A stretch of 41,537 nucleotides of DNA. Source: an uncultured Collinsella sp. Its GTDB lineage: Bacteria > Actinomycetota > Coriobacteriia > Coriobacteriales > Coriobacteriaceae. This document shows positions 9,024 to 16,479 of this stretch, in pieces. Position numbers and translations under genes: made by a program. The DNA is taken from contig CATYIV010000018.1 of the NCBI GenBank assembly GCA_958407465.1, positions 1 through 41,537 on the forward strand, written 5' to 3'. Position 1 is the stretch's first letter. Each line of letters begins with the position of its first letter. The notes beneath the pieces were generated by a model. It ran no database searches. It was given only the letters and a program-made list of their open reading frames with translations, and was not told the DNA's origin.

Positions 9024-10206
9024 CGAGAAGCGCCTCCACTCCGGGCAGGGCCTTACCCTCGACGAGCTCCATGGAAGCGCCACCACCGGTGGAGATCCAG
9101 CTCATCTTGTCGGCCAGGTTGAACTTGTTGACAGCTGCGACAGAGTCACCACCGCCGATGATCGAGGTGCAGTCAGCCTCGGCGAGAGCCTCGGCGATAG
9201 CCTGGGTGCCGTGAGCAAAGTTGTCAAACTCGAAGACGCCCATGGGGCCGTTCCAGAACACGGTCTTGGCGCCCTTGACAGCCTCGGCATAGAGCTCCTC
9301 GGTCTTGGGACCGATGTCCATACCCTCACGATCGTCGGGGATAGCGTCGGAAGCAACAACCTCGGGGACAGCGTCCTCGCCAAAGTGATCGGCAACACGG
9401 TTGTCGATGGGGAGTAGGATCTTGACACCCTTCTCCTCGGCCTTCTTGAGCATCTCGCCGGCGCGCTCGACCCAGTCCTCTTCCTTGAGGGACTGACCAA
9501 CGGACAGGCCCTGAGCCAGGAAGAAGGTGTAGGCCATGCCGCCACCGATGATCAGGGTGTCAGCGGAGTCGATGAGGTGATCGAGAACGCCGATCTTGGA
9601 GGAAACCTTGGAACCGCCGACGATGGCGACGAAGGGGCGCTCGGGCTCGGCGAAGATGCCGGTCAGCGTGTCGACCTCCTTCTCGAGCAAGAAGCCGGCG
9701 ACGGCAGGCAGGTAAGCGGCGGGGCCCACGACGGAACCCTGGGCGCGGTGAGCGGTGCCGAAGGCATCGAGAACGAAGACGTCACCATAGGAAGCGAGCT
9801 TCTTGGCGATCTCGGGATCGTTCTTCTTCTCACGCTTGTCAAAACGGACGTTCTCGAGAACGAGGACCTTACCCGGCTCGACGGCGGCGACAGCCTCAGC
9901 AGCCTTCTCGCCGTAGGTGTCAGCGACAAAGGCAACGTCGAGACCAGAGAGCTCAGCGAGCTTCTTGGCGACGGGCTCGAGGGACAGCTCGGGCTGGAAG
10001 CCGGTGCCCTCGGGACGGCCGAGGTGGCTCATGAGGATGACGCGAGCGTTGTGCTCAACGAGGTAGTTGATGGTGGGCAGGGCAGCCTTGATACGGGTGG
10101 TGTCGCCAACGACGCCATCCTTGATAGGCACGTTAAAGTCAACGCGGACGAGAACGCGCTTTCCGTCGACATCGATGTCGCGGACGGTCTTCTTGGTAAA
10201 GGCCAT
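9016..10206 (-). CDS. pgk: Phosphoglycerate kinase
   Basis: Pgk transfers the phosphate of 1,3-bisphosphoglycerate to ADP, the first ATP-yielding step of glycolysis. I choose ATG 10206 (396 residues), which matches the usual bacterial length and has AAAGG upstream; the longer frame to 10242 has no Shine-Dalgarno. Motifs are VLVRVDFNVP (residues about 20-29), LMSHLGRP, the hinge EPERPFVAIVGGSKVSSKIGV region and the C-terminal nucleotide motif SIIGGGDSVAA. It is coupled to tpiA through an 8-bp overlap. Its leader contains a small hairpin downstream of the gap terminator, so its transcripts may arise partly by readthrough from gap. Confidence 0.96.
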   Translation of the reverse strand: MAFTKKTVRDIDVDGKRVLVRVDFNVPIKDGVVGDTTRIKAALPTINYLVEHNARVILMSHLGRPEGTGFQPELSLEPVAKKLAELSGLDVAFVADTYGEKAAEAVAAVEPGKVLVLENVRFDKREKKNDPEIAKKLASYGDVFVLDAFGTAHRAQGSVVGPAAYLPAVAGFLLEKEVDTLTGIFAEPERPFVAIVGGSKVSSKIGVLDHLIDSADTLIIGGGMAYTFFLAQGLSVGQSLKEEDWVERAGEMLKKAEEKGVKILLPIDNRVADHFGEDAVPEVVASDAIPDDREGMDIGPKTEELYAEAVKGAKTVFWNGPMGVFEFDNFAHGTQAIAEALAEADCTSIIGGGDSVAAVNKFNLADKMSWISTGGGASMELVEGKALPGVEALLDA

Positions 10207-10229
10207 GTTTGCTTCTACCTTTCGTACGT

Positions 10230-10252
10230 GTCTGCCTCCCATTACGGCAGAC
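10230..10252 (-). promoter_or_regulatory. Hairpin in the pgk leader
   Basis: A 7-bp stem (GTCTGCC / GGCAGAC) with a 9-base loop lies between the gap terminator and the pgk start. On the mRNA the loop carries the purine-rich GGGA. It could be a 5'-stabilising structure after processing of a gap-pgk transcript; this is inference. Confidence 0.4.
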
Positions 10253-10262
10253 GATTTCTTAT

Positions 10263-10309
10263 AAAAAGGGCGCGACCCTAGGGTGTAAGCCCTATAAGGC
10301 CGCGCCCTT
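10263..10309 (-). terminator. Intrinsic terminator after gap (probably partial)
   Basis: On the minus strand AAGGGCGCG pairs with CGCGCCCTT across a 29-base interior that contains a smaller hairpin (GGGCTTACACCC), followed by TTTTTAT. It lies 38 bp after the gap stop. Only about 56 bp remain before the pgk start and no good promoter is visible there, so it may be leaky and let pgk-tpiA-gpmI be transcribed from the gap promoter. Confidence 0.75.
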
Positions 10310-10346
10310 CTTTAGACGCTCAACGAGCTATTCGCTAAAAGCTAAA

Positions 10347-11372
10347 TTAAGCAACGAACTTCTCGAAGTACTTGATGGTGCGGACCATCTGAGAGGTGTA
10401 GGAGTTCTCGTTGTCGTACCAAGAGGTGACCTGAACGAGGGTCTGGCCGTTGCCGAGGTCAGAGCACATGGTCTGAGTGGCGTCGAAGATGGAGCCGTGG
10501 GTCTCGCCGACGATGTCGCGGGAGACGATCTGGTCCTCGTTGTAGGCGAAGGTCTCGGGGATGGTCTCGGCGTAGGCCTTCATGGCAGCGTTGACCTCGT
10601 CGACGGTGACCTTCTTGTCAACGACGGCGTAGAGGTTGGTCAGCGAGCCGGTCGGCGTCGGGACGCGCTGGGCGGCACCGATGAGCTTGCCGTTGAGCTC
10701 GGGGAGAACCAGGCCGATGGCCTTGGCAGCGCCCGTGGTGTTCGGGACGATGTTCTCGGAGCAGGCGCGGGAGCGACGGAAGTTGCCCTTGCGCTGCGGG
10801 CCGTCGAGCGGCATCTGGTCGCCGGTGAAGGCGTGGATGGTGGTCATGATGCCGGACACGATGGGAGCGAAGTCGTTCAGACCCTTGGCCATCGGGGCGA
10901 GGCAGTTGGTGGTGCAGGAAGCAGCGGAGATGATGTTGTCCTCAGCGGTCAGCGTCTCATGGTTGACGTTGTACACGATGGTGGGCAGATCGCTGCCGGC
11001 CGGAGCGGAGATGACGACCTTCTTGGCGCCAGCGTTGATGTGGGCCTGAGCCTTAGCCTTGCTGGTGTAGAAGCCGGTGCACTCGAGAACGACGTCGACG
11101 TCAAGGTCGCCCCAAGGCAGGTTGTTAGCGTCGGCCTCCTTGTAGATCTTGATCTCCTTGCCGTCAACGGTGATGGAATCCTCGCCAGCAACGACCTCGT
11201 GATCGCGAGCGTAGTTGCCCTGCGTGGAGTCGTACTTCAGCAGGTAAGCGAGCATATCGGGAGAGGTGAGGTCGTTGATAGCGACGATCTCGGAGCCCTC
11301 ATGACCGAACATCTGACGGAAAGCCAGACGACCGATGCGACCGAAGCCGTTAATAGCAACCTTTACTGCCAT
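10347..11372 (-). CDS. gap: Type I glyceraldehyde-3-phosphate dehydrogenase (NAD-dependent)
   Basis: Gap oxidises and phosphorylates glyceraldehyde-3-phosphate to 1,3-bisphosphoglycerate in the cytosol. I choose ATG 11372 (341 residues), which has the strong AAAGGAGA upstream and matches the family N-terminus [15 protein letters not shown]. The catalytic pair is Cys153 ([12 protein letters not shown]) and His180. Asp34 in AINDL, at the end of the second Rossmann strand, predicts NAD specificity and a glycolytic direction. The gene is flanked by its own terminator and a promoter with an upstream LacI-type palindrome, so it appears separately controlled. Confidence 0.96.
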   Translation of the reverse strand: MAVKVAINGFGRIGRLAFRQMFGHEGSEIVAINDLTSPDMLAYLLKYDSTQGNYARDHEVVAGEDSITVDGKEIKIYKEADANNLPWGDLDVDVVLECTGFYTSKAKAQAHINAGAKKVVISAPAGSDLPTIVYNVNHETLTAEDNIISAASCTTNCLAPMAKGLNDFAPIVSGIMTTIHAFTGDQMPLDGPQRKGNFRRSRACSENIVPNTTGAAKAIGLVLPELNGKLIGAAQRVPTPTGSLTNLYAVVDKKVTVDEVNAAMKAYAETIPETFAYNEDQIVSRDIVGETHGSIFDATQTMCSDLGNGQTLVQVTSWYDNENSYTSQMVRTIKYFEKFVA

Positions 11373-11444
11373 TGTGTCTCCTTTCGTAAGGCCCCCGCGA
11401 GCTACAGCGCCCGCCGTTGAGGCCCACAAACTAACCACTCGCCT

Positions 11445-11474
11445 AATATACCTTTTTTTTGACTTGAATTTCAC
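11445..11474 (-). promoter_or_regulatory. Predicted promoter of gap
   Basis: On the minus strand -10 TATATT (11450-11445) lies 18 bases from a weaker -35 GTGAAA (11474-11469); the spacer contains an A8 run. The predicted start is near 11438, giving a leader of about 65 nt. Confidence 0.5.
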
Positions 11475-11506
11475 GAGAATGCTCGAAATTGAAAATCAAA
11501 TTTACG

Positions 11507-11520
11507 TTAAAACGTTTTAA
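11507..11520. promoter_or_regulatory. LacI-family-type operator candidate upstream of gap
   Basis: TTAAAACGTTTTAA is a perfect 14-bp palindrome with the central CpG typical of LacI/CcpA-family operators. It sits in the whiA-gap gap, about 35 bp upstream of the predicted gap -35. A closely similar core (TAAAACGTTT) lies upstream of the sialic acid operon at 24217-24228. Regulator identity is unknown. Confidence 0.5.
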
Positions 11521-11565
11521 ATACTAAAATAGCAGCTAAATCCATATATAAGTCGTTACTTCAAA

Positions 11566-12495
11566 CTACCTGTTTGCTTCAATGAGCTTTTCAAGCCGTA
11601 AAACACGATGGTAGAGGGCTGACTTCGACAAGGGAGGGTCAGCCATCTCCCCCAAATCACGCAGCGACAGATCGGGATAGCGCTCGCGCAGGTCACAAAA
11701 GACCGCCAAGGCATCCGGAAGCGCATCACGAAGGCCACGCTGCTCGAGCTCATCGATAAGCGCAAGCTGATGTTGGGCGGCACCGGCGCTTCTGGTCTGG
11801 TTGGCGAGCTCGGCGTTCACGCGACGGTTCACATCGTTCTTAACCAACTTGACCGCGCGCGCCTCCTCAATCTCGGCAACGCTGCGCTTGGCGCCAATCA
11901 GCTTTAATAGATGCTCGATTTCCTCGGCGCTCTTAATGTACACGGCATATGACCCCCGCCGTGCATTAACACGAGCATGGACCCCAATCTGCTCCAACAG
12001 ATCGCAAAGCCCCTTGGCATATTGCTCGCCCTGCACAGCAATCTCCAAATGAAAATCGCCGCGTGGATCGGCCACGAAGCCGCCCGCGATGAGCGCGCCG
12101 CGGATATAGGCAAGTCTACAGCAAGGACGGGCAACGATATGTCGGGGTACGCCGGCGACAAGTCCTCCCCTACGTTCGAGGATACCCAGCAGAACCAAGG
12201 CCTTATCCAGGTCTGGCTGATCAGGCAAGGTGATGAGGTAGTTTCGAACCTTATGCAATACAGATTTACGGACGGTGAACTCCGTTTTGAGCTTAAGGAT
12301 ACGATGCGTCAGCGTGATCATCGTGCGCGCGACGGCTCCCGTCTCAGTCGCAACCGTCAAACGATACCGCCCAGAGCCGGTAAGCGAGAGCGTACCGCTC
12401 ACGCGCGTGAGGGCGGCAAGCGTCGACAAGTCGCAGTATTCACATTCGGGTTCGCAGCGCGCAAGCTCGTCGCGCACCTCAGCGGTAAACGACAT
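11566..12495 (-). CDS. whiA: Sporulation/division regulator WhiA family DNA-binding protein
   Basis: WhiA proteins are found across Gram-positive bacteria. They act as transcription regulators of sporulation septation in Streptomyces and influence division in Bacillus; the role in a non-sporulating species is not predictable. The 309-residue protein has the N-terminal WhiA domain (SFTAEVRDELAR at 2-13), the LAGLIDADG-like middle part (RLAYIRGALIAGGFVADP near 127-144) and the C-terminal helix-turn-helix (LSLRDLGEMADPPLSKSALY near 280-299). It starts 6 bp after rapZ, so the two form one unit. The usual intervening yvcK gene is missing here. Confidence 0.94.
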   Translation of the reverse strand: MSFTAEVRDELARCEPECEYCDLSTLAALTRVSGTLSLTGSGRYRLTVATETGAVARTMITLTHRILKLKTEFTVRKSVLHKVRNYLITLPDQPDLDKALVLLGILERRGGLVAGVPRHIVARPCCRLAYIRGALIAGGFVADPRGDFHLEIAVQGEQYAKGLCDLLEQIGVHARVNARRGSYAVYIKSAEEIEHLLKLIGAKRSVAEIEEARAVKLVKNDVNRRVNAELANQTRSAGAAQHQLALIDELEQRGLRDALPDALAVFCDLRERYPDLSLRDLGEMADPPLSKSALYHRVLRLEKLIEANR

Positions 12496-12501
12496 GCAGG
12501 C

Positions 12502-13404
12502 CTATGCCTTCGTGTTGGCGCGCGACAGGTCGCGGTGGGAGATGCTCACATGATACTGAGCGCCTTCCAGGTAACGGGCCGTGGCCTCGGCAATGGCAAC
12601 GCTGCGGTGCTGGCCGCCCGTGCAGCCGATGGCGATAGAAAGCTGCGGCTTACCCTCCGCGATATAACCGGGCATGACCGTATCGAGCAGCTGTGTCCAA
12701 GCCTTCCAAAACTCCTGCGTCTTGGGATGGTCCAGAACAAAATCGGAGACCTTTTTATCGAGACCGGTCATCGTGCGCATCTCGGGATCGTAGAACGGAT
12801 TGGGCAGGAAGCGGACGTCGATCATAATATCCGCTTCGACGGGCATGCCGTGCTTAAAGCCAAACGAGAACACGTGGACATCCATAAGCTGCTGGTCGGA
12901 CAGCTCGGAAAATGCCATACGCAGCTTGTTGCGCAGCGCAGAGGTGCGCAGACGGCTCGTGTCGATAATCATATCGGCTCGGTCGCGCACGCCCTGCAGC
13001 TGAAGGCGCTCGCGCTGAATGGCATCGGCCGTAGTCTCCCCCGGCTTGGCAATGGGATGACGGCGGCGATTTTCGCTGTAGCGACGAATCAGCACCTCGT
13101 CAGAAGCCTCCAGGAACACGATGTCGCAGCTCATCTCGCGCTCTTCGAGAGCGGCGACCGCATCGAGCAACTCGTCAAACAGTCCCTGGCTACGCAAATC
13201 GCAGGTGACGGCGAGATGCCTGCCCACGCCCGTATTGATGCCGACGAGCTCGGCAAGCTGGGCGATGAGACGCGGAGGCAGGTTATCGATGCAAAAATAG
13301 CCCATGTCCTCGAACACGTGCATGGCCTGTGTGCGGCCTGATCCGGACATTCCGGTGATGATGACGATATCGGGGATGCGCTCCGAGCGCTCCGCCGCAT
13401 CCAT
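12502..13404 (-). CDS. rapZ: RapZ/YvcJ-family nucleotide-binding protein
   Basis: RapZ is an RNase adapter for sRNA processing in E. coli; in Gram-positive bacteria the homologue YvcJ is a GTP/ATP-binding protein of less certain role. I choose ATG 13404 (300 residues) because GGGAG lies at the right distance. The Walker A is GMSGSGRT (residues 18-25, Arg in place of the usual Lys). IDNLPP follows near residue 50, and FLEASDEVLIRRYSENRRRHP is the nucleotide-domain signature. The C-terminal domain contains the invariant GCTGGQHRSV. It is the first gene of the rapZ-whiA unit, just downstream of the nan operon terminator. Confidence 0.93.
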   Translation of the reverse strand: MDAAERSERIPDIVIITGMSGSGRTQAMHVFEDMGYFCIDNLPPRLIAQLAELVGINTGVGRHLAVTCDLRSQGLFDELLDAVAALEEREMSCDIVFLEASDEVLIRRYSENRRRHPIAKPGETTADAIQRERLQLQGVRDRADMIIDTSRLRTSALRNKLRMAFSELSDQQLMDVHVFSFGFKHGMPVEADIMIDVRFLPNPFYDPEMRTMTGLDKKVSDFVLDHPKTQEFWKAWTQLLDTVMPGYIAEGKPQLSIAIGCTGGQHRSVAIAEATARYLEGAQYHVSISHRDLSRANTKA

Positions 13405-13429
13405 GGCATCTCCCTTTTGCATGTGTTGC

Positions 13430-13472
13430 CTCCCGAAAACAAGCGCGGGACCCAGCAACCCGGATCCCGCGC
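13430..13472 (-). terminator. Putative terminator after nanE
   Basis: A perfect 8-bp stem (GCGCGGGA / TCCCGCGC) with a 14-base interior is followed on the minus strand by TTGTTTTC. It lies about 50 bp after the nanE stop and would end the sialic acid operon before rapZ. The T-tract is interrupted, so efficiency is uncertain. Confidence 0.65.
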
Positions 13473-13523
13473 GGTCAATTGCCTATATTGAGTATACCGC
13501 CCCGAGCGGATACGAGGCCTGTC

Positions 13524-14210
13524 TTACGCCTCAAGCGCAGCCTTGAACCAACTCGTAATACTCGTGGGGTGCGTGATGGCGGTGCCGACGACAACGGCCC
13601 AGGCGCCAGCATCGATCGCGGCGCGAGCCTCCTCGGGCGTATGCACGCGACCCTCGCAAATGATGGGAAGGCCGGGGAATTCCTCGGTCGCCTGACGCAG
13701 GAGCGGCAGATCGGGGCCATCGGCCATGGTGCAGTCGATGGCGGCAACACCATGAGACAGCGTGGTGGACACCAGGTCGAAGCCCATGTCGACAGCACGA
13801 CGAATATCCTCGATGGTGGCACAGTCGGCCATCAGGAGCACGCCCTCCTCGTGCAGCGGACGGAAAGTATCTTCGACGGTCTTGCCATCGGGACGCGGAC
13901 GATCGGTGGCGTCGATCGCCACGATATCGGCACCCGCAGCAACGCAGGCGCGAGCGTGGCGCAGCGTCGGCGTGATGTAAACGCCCTCGTGCCCATCCTT
14001 CCACAGGCCGATAACAGGAACCTCACAGCGACCCTTAATGGCGGCAATGTCGGCAAGGCCCTGGCAGCGAATGGCGGCGGCGCCGCCGAGCTCGCAAGCG
14101 CGAGACATTTGAGCCATGGTCTCAGGCGTACGAAGCGGCTCGCCCATATACGCCTGAACGCTCACGACGAGCTTGCCCTTCAGGGACTGGATCAAAGGAT
14201 CAACGGTCAT
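13524..14210 (-). CDS. nanE: N-acetylmannosamine-6-phosphate 2-epimerase
   Basis: NanE converts ManNAc-6-phosphate to GlcNAc-6-phosphate, the last dedicated step of sialic acid catabolism, in the cytosol. I choose ATG 14210 (228 residues): it has GAAAGG upstream and gives the usual family length and start (DPLIQSLKGKLVVSVQA). The frame stays open upstream through a structured repeat, but that part is not NanE-like. The TIM-barrel motifs are AAAIRCQG, IGLWKDGHEGVYITPT, GADIVAIDATDRPRPDG, ADCATIED and ICEGRVHTPEEA. It is the last gene of the operon, after nanK and the 98-bp palindromic element. Confidence 0.93.
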   Translation of the reverse strand: MTVDPLIQSLKGKLVVSVQAYMGEPLRTPETMAQMSRACELGGAAAIRCQGLADIAAIKGRCEVPVIGLWKDGHEGVYITPTLRHARACVAAGADIVAIDATDRPRPDGKTVEDTFRPLHEEGVLLMADCATIEDIRRAVDMGFDLVSTTLSHGVAAIDCTMADGPDLPLLRQATEEFPGLPIICEGRVHTPEEARAAIDAGAWAVVVGTAITHPTSITSWFKAALEA

Positions 14211-14236
14211 GTTCGACTCAACCTTTCTCAAAAACA

Positions 14237-14334
14237 GCCTTCTGAGACACCGCACCTTGACGTTCAAACCGTCGCTCGCGTACCGAAGTACGCTTCGCTC
14301 CTCTTTCACGTCAATCTGCGGCACCTCAGAAGGC
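14237..14334 (-). repeat. 98-bp long-palindrome structured element between nanK and nanE
   Basis: The element folds end to end: GCCTTCTGAG (14237-14246) pairs with CTCAGAAGGC (14325-14334), CCGCA with TGCGG, and TTGACGT with ACGTCAA. The tip (14278-14293) is GCGTAC and GTACGC around CGAA, which on the minus-strand RNA is the very stable C(UUCG)G tetraloop. Three positions between the first two stems are G-U wobbles on the minus strand but mismatches on the plus strand, which fits an RNA in the nan transcript. A TTTTTG run follows. It could be an attenuator, a processing signal or a dispersed palindromic repeat of this genus. No second copy is in the window. Confidence 0.7.
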
Positions 14335-14351
14335 GCACTTGGTAGCTATGT

Positions 14352-15317
14352 TTATTTCAACGACGCAAGAAGGTGTTCGGCGGCACCGATGAGCGGAGCA
14401 TCGCCCTCAAGAGAACCGATGAGGATCGGCGTGTCCTGAAGCGGATCGAGCGCCTGGCTGGCATAGCCTTCGTGCACCGAATCCTTCCACGTCTGTGAAC
14501 GCCAATCGGGACCTTGGTGAATCACGCCACCCGAAAGCACGATGACCTCAGGGTCCAGGATGTTAGCGAGCGAGCCCAAGCTGGCACCCAGCGCAAAGCC
14601 GGCGTCATGGATGACCTCGGTCGCCTTTGCGTCGCCCGCACGGCACAGGTCGTTCACATCGCGACCGACCGAAGGACGGCTGGGGTCGACGCGACCAAAG
14701 CGCTCATCGTACATACGACCAATGGAAGTGCCCGAAGCAACCGACTCCAGATGGCCGGAACGCCCGCAGGCGCAGGGAATACCGGCGGCAGCCGAGCACT
14801 CGATGTGGCCCATATGGCCAGCAGCACCATGGAAGCCCTGCATCACGCGGCCGTTCTCGACATATGCGCCACCGATGCCCGTACCGATGCCAAGACACAA
14901 GACGGAGAACTTGCCCTTGCCGACGCCCCAGTGGGCCTCGCCCAGAGCATGAGCCTGCACGTCGCCTACAACGGCAACGGGAAGACCGAGGTCCTCGCGC
15001 AGGCGCGGCCCCAACTGAACACCGGACCAGCCGGGCATGATCTCGTTGGCATACGCGATGGCGCCCGTCTTGGGATCGACGACGCCGGCGGCACCGATAC
15101 CGACGCCAAGGACCTCGACATCGGGATTCGCCTCGAGAGCAGCCTTGATGGACGCCTCGATACGTTGGAAGACGGCCTCGCCGCCCTCTTGGGCCTCGGT
15201 GGGAACCTCGGCCTCAAAAACAGGATGGGGCACACTACCGTCAGCCGGGTACTCCATGATGGCAGTCGCGATCTTAGTTCCGCCGATATCGACAGAGCAG
15301 ACGTACTTGTTCTCCAT
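14352..15317 (-). CDS. nanK: ROK-family N-acetylmannosamine kinase (NanK-like)
   Basis: By context this cytosolic kinase phosphorylates ManNAc, released by NanA, at C6 for NanE. The 321-residue ROK protein has the ATP motif SVDIGGTKIATA (8-19), the catalytic Asp119 in VVGDVQAHALGE, the glycine motif GIGTGIGGAY and the zinc-site region GHMGHIEC...CACGRSGHLE. The zinc ligands read His171, Cys182, Cys184 and His189; ROK kinases normally have Cys at the last position. The family also contains glucokinases and GlcNAc kinases, so substrate rests on the nanA/nanE neighbours. CTAAGGAG gives a strong ribosome site. Confidence 0.85.
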   Translation of the reverse strand: MENKYVCSVDIGGTKIATAIMEYPADGSVPHPVFEAEVPTEAQEGGEAVFQRIEASIKAALEANPDVEVLGVGIGAAGVVDPKTGAIAYANEIMPGWSGVQLGPRLREDLGLPVAVVGDVQAHALGEAHWGVGKGKFSVLCLGIGTGIGGAYVENGRVMQGFHGAAGHMGHIECSAAAGIPCACGRSGHLESVASGTSIGRMYDERFGRVDPSRPSVGRDVNDLCRAGDAKATEVIHDAGFALGASLGSLANILDPEVIVLSGGVIHQGPDWRSQTWKDSVHEGYASQALDPLQDTPILIGSLEGDAPLIGAAEHLLASLK

Positions 15318-15490
15318 GTCGCTCTCCTTAGGAGATAAAAAACAACTACAGGAAATGCGCCGTCAGGCTAGCCGTCACAGCGCGGAAAAGGTTTTCCAGG
15401 TGCCCGAGATCGCCAAGAAACCGTGTGACCATTGATCTAATGGGTCATGGCCGCACGGTTGAACGGCGAGGTCGGGTGCCCGGGGAAGCT

Positions 15491-16411
15491 TTACAGGAGA
15501 CCGTTGTCCTGGAGGACCTTCTTAATCGCCTCGACGTTCTCGCCGGTCATGGCCTTCACCGGGCGCGGCATGGTCGGGCTGTCGAAGATACCCATGAGGT
15601 TCATAGCGGTCTTGAAGGCGCCGACGCCACCGGCATAACCCTGGACGCCCGAGGTGACATCCCAGATGTGCGAAATCTCATTGAGGCGATCCTGCTCGGC
15701 CTTGACGGTAGCCCAGTCACCAGCCTGAGCGGCCTTCCACTGACGCACGTAGCCCTCGGGCTCAACGTTGGCGAGACCCGGGACGGAACCGTCAGCGCCG
15801 CCGAGATAGGCGCCGTCGACAACAACCTCGTGACCGGTGAGGATGCTCATCGGATGGCCGTTCTTCTCGTTCTCCTGAACGAGGTAGCGGAACGAGATGT
15901 CATCACCCGAGGAATCCTTGACGCCGGCCAGAACGCCCTCGGCACCGAGCTTGGCAAGGAGCTTCCACGGGAGCTTGGTGTGGACACACACGGGGATGTC
16001 ATAGGCGAAGATGGGCAGGTCGAGTTCCTCATGCAGGATGCGGAAGTGCTCCTCGACCTCGGTCATGCCCTGCAGGGCATAGAACGGGCAGGTGGCGACA
16101 AGCGCATCGGCGCCCAGCTCCTGAGCGACCTTACCGTGCTCGATCATGCGCTCGGTCTCGGTGTCGATGATGCCGACCAGAACGGGAACGCGGTGGTCGA
16201 CGATACGGACGGCCTCGGAGATGATCTGACGGCGACGCTCGTCGGTGGAGAAGACGACCTCGCCCGAGGAGCCCAGGAAGAACAAGCCATCGACGCCGGC
16301 ATCGATCATGCGGTTGATGCTGCGCTCAAAGGAGGCAACATCGAGCTGGTGGTCTTCGGTATCGGGAACAACGACGGGAGGGATAACGCCGGTGAATTTC
16401 TGAGTTGCCAC
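15491..16411 (-). CDS. nanA: N-acetylneuraminate lyase (NanA-like, DHDPS/NAL superfamily)
   Basis: This class I aldolase is expected to split N-acetylneuraminate into ManNAc and pyruvate. I choose the GTG at 16411 (306 residues) because AAGGAGA lies 5-6 bases upstream; the longer frame to 16495 has no such site and overlaps the gene before it. The Schiff-base lysine is Lys165 (AGVKDSSG) and the proton-relay tyrosine is Tyr137 (AYDIP), the same numbers as in E. coli NanA. The GSSGE motif at 48-51 contacts the pyruvate carboxylate. The superfamily includes other aldolases; the nanK-nanE neighbours favour sialate lyase. It lies 173 bp upstream of nanK. Confidence 0.83.
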   Translation of the reverse strand: MATQKFTGVIPPVVVPDTEDHQLDVASFERSINRMIDAGVDGLFFLGSSGEVVFSTDERRRQIISEAVRIVDHRVPVLVGIIDTETERMIEHGKVAQELGADALVATCPFYALQGMTEVEEHFRILHEELDLPIFAYDIPVCVHTKLPWKLLAKLGAEGVLAGVKDSSGDDISFRYLVQENEKNGHPMSILTGHEVVVDGAYLGGADGSVPGLANVEPEGYVRQWKAAQAGDWATVKAEQDRLNEISHIWDVTSGVQGYAGGVGAFKTAMNLMGIFDSPTMPRPVKAMTGENVEAIKKVLQDNGLL

Positions 16412-16479
16412 AAGAATCTCCTTAGTTGTCTGGTGGGCAGCCCTATGCCGCCCACTCTTGTTGGCAGTGTCCAGGCCGT

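Noticed and set aside
13483..13500. TATACT on the minus strand at 13496-13491 as a rapZ promoter
   Set aside because: No -35 match at usable spacing, and the transcript would have to pass the nanE terminator hairpin. Kept out as too weak.
14211..14324. An N-terminal extension of NanE read through the palindromic element
   Set aside because: The residues are not NanE-like and would be encoded by a structured repeat. ATG 14210 has a ribosome site and gives the family length.
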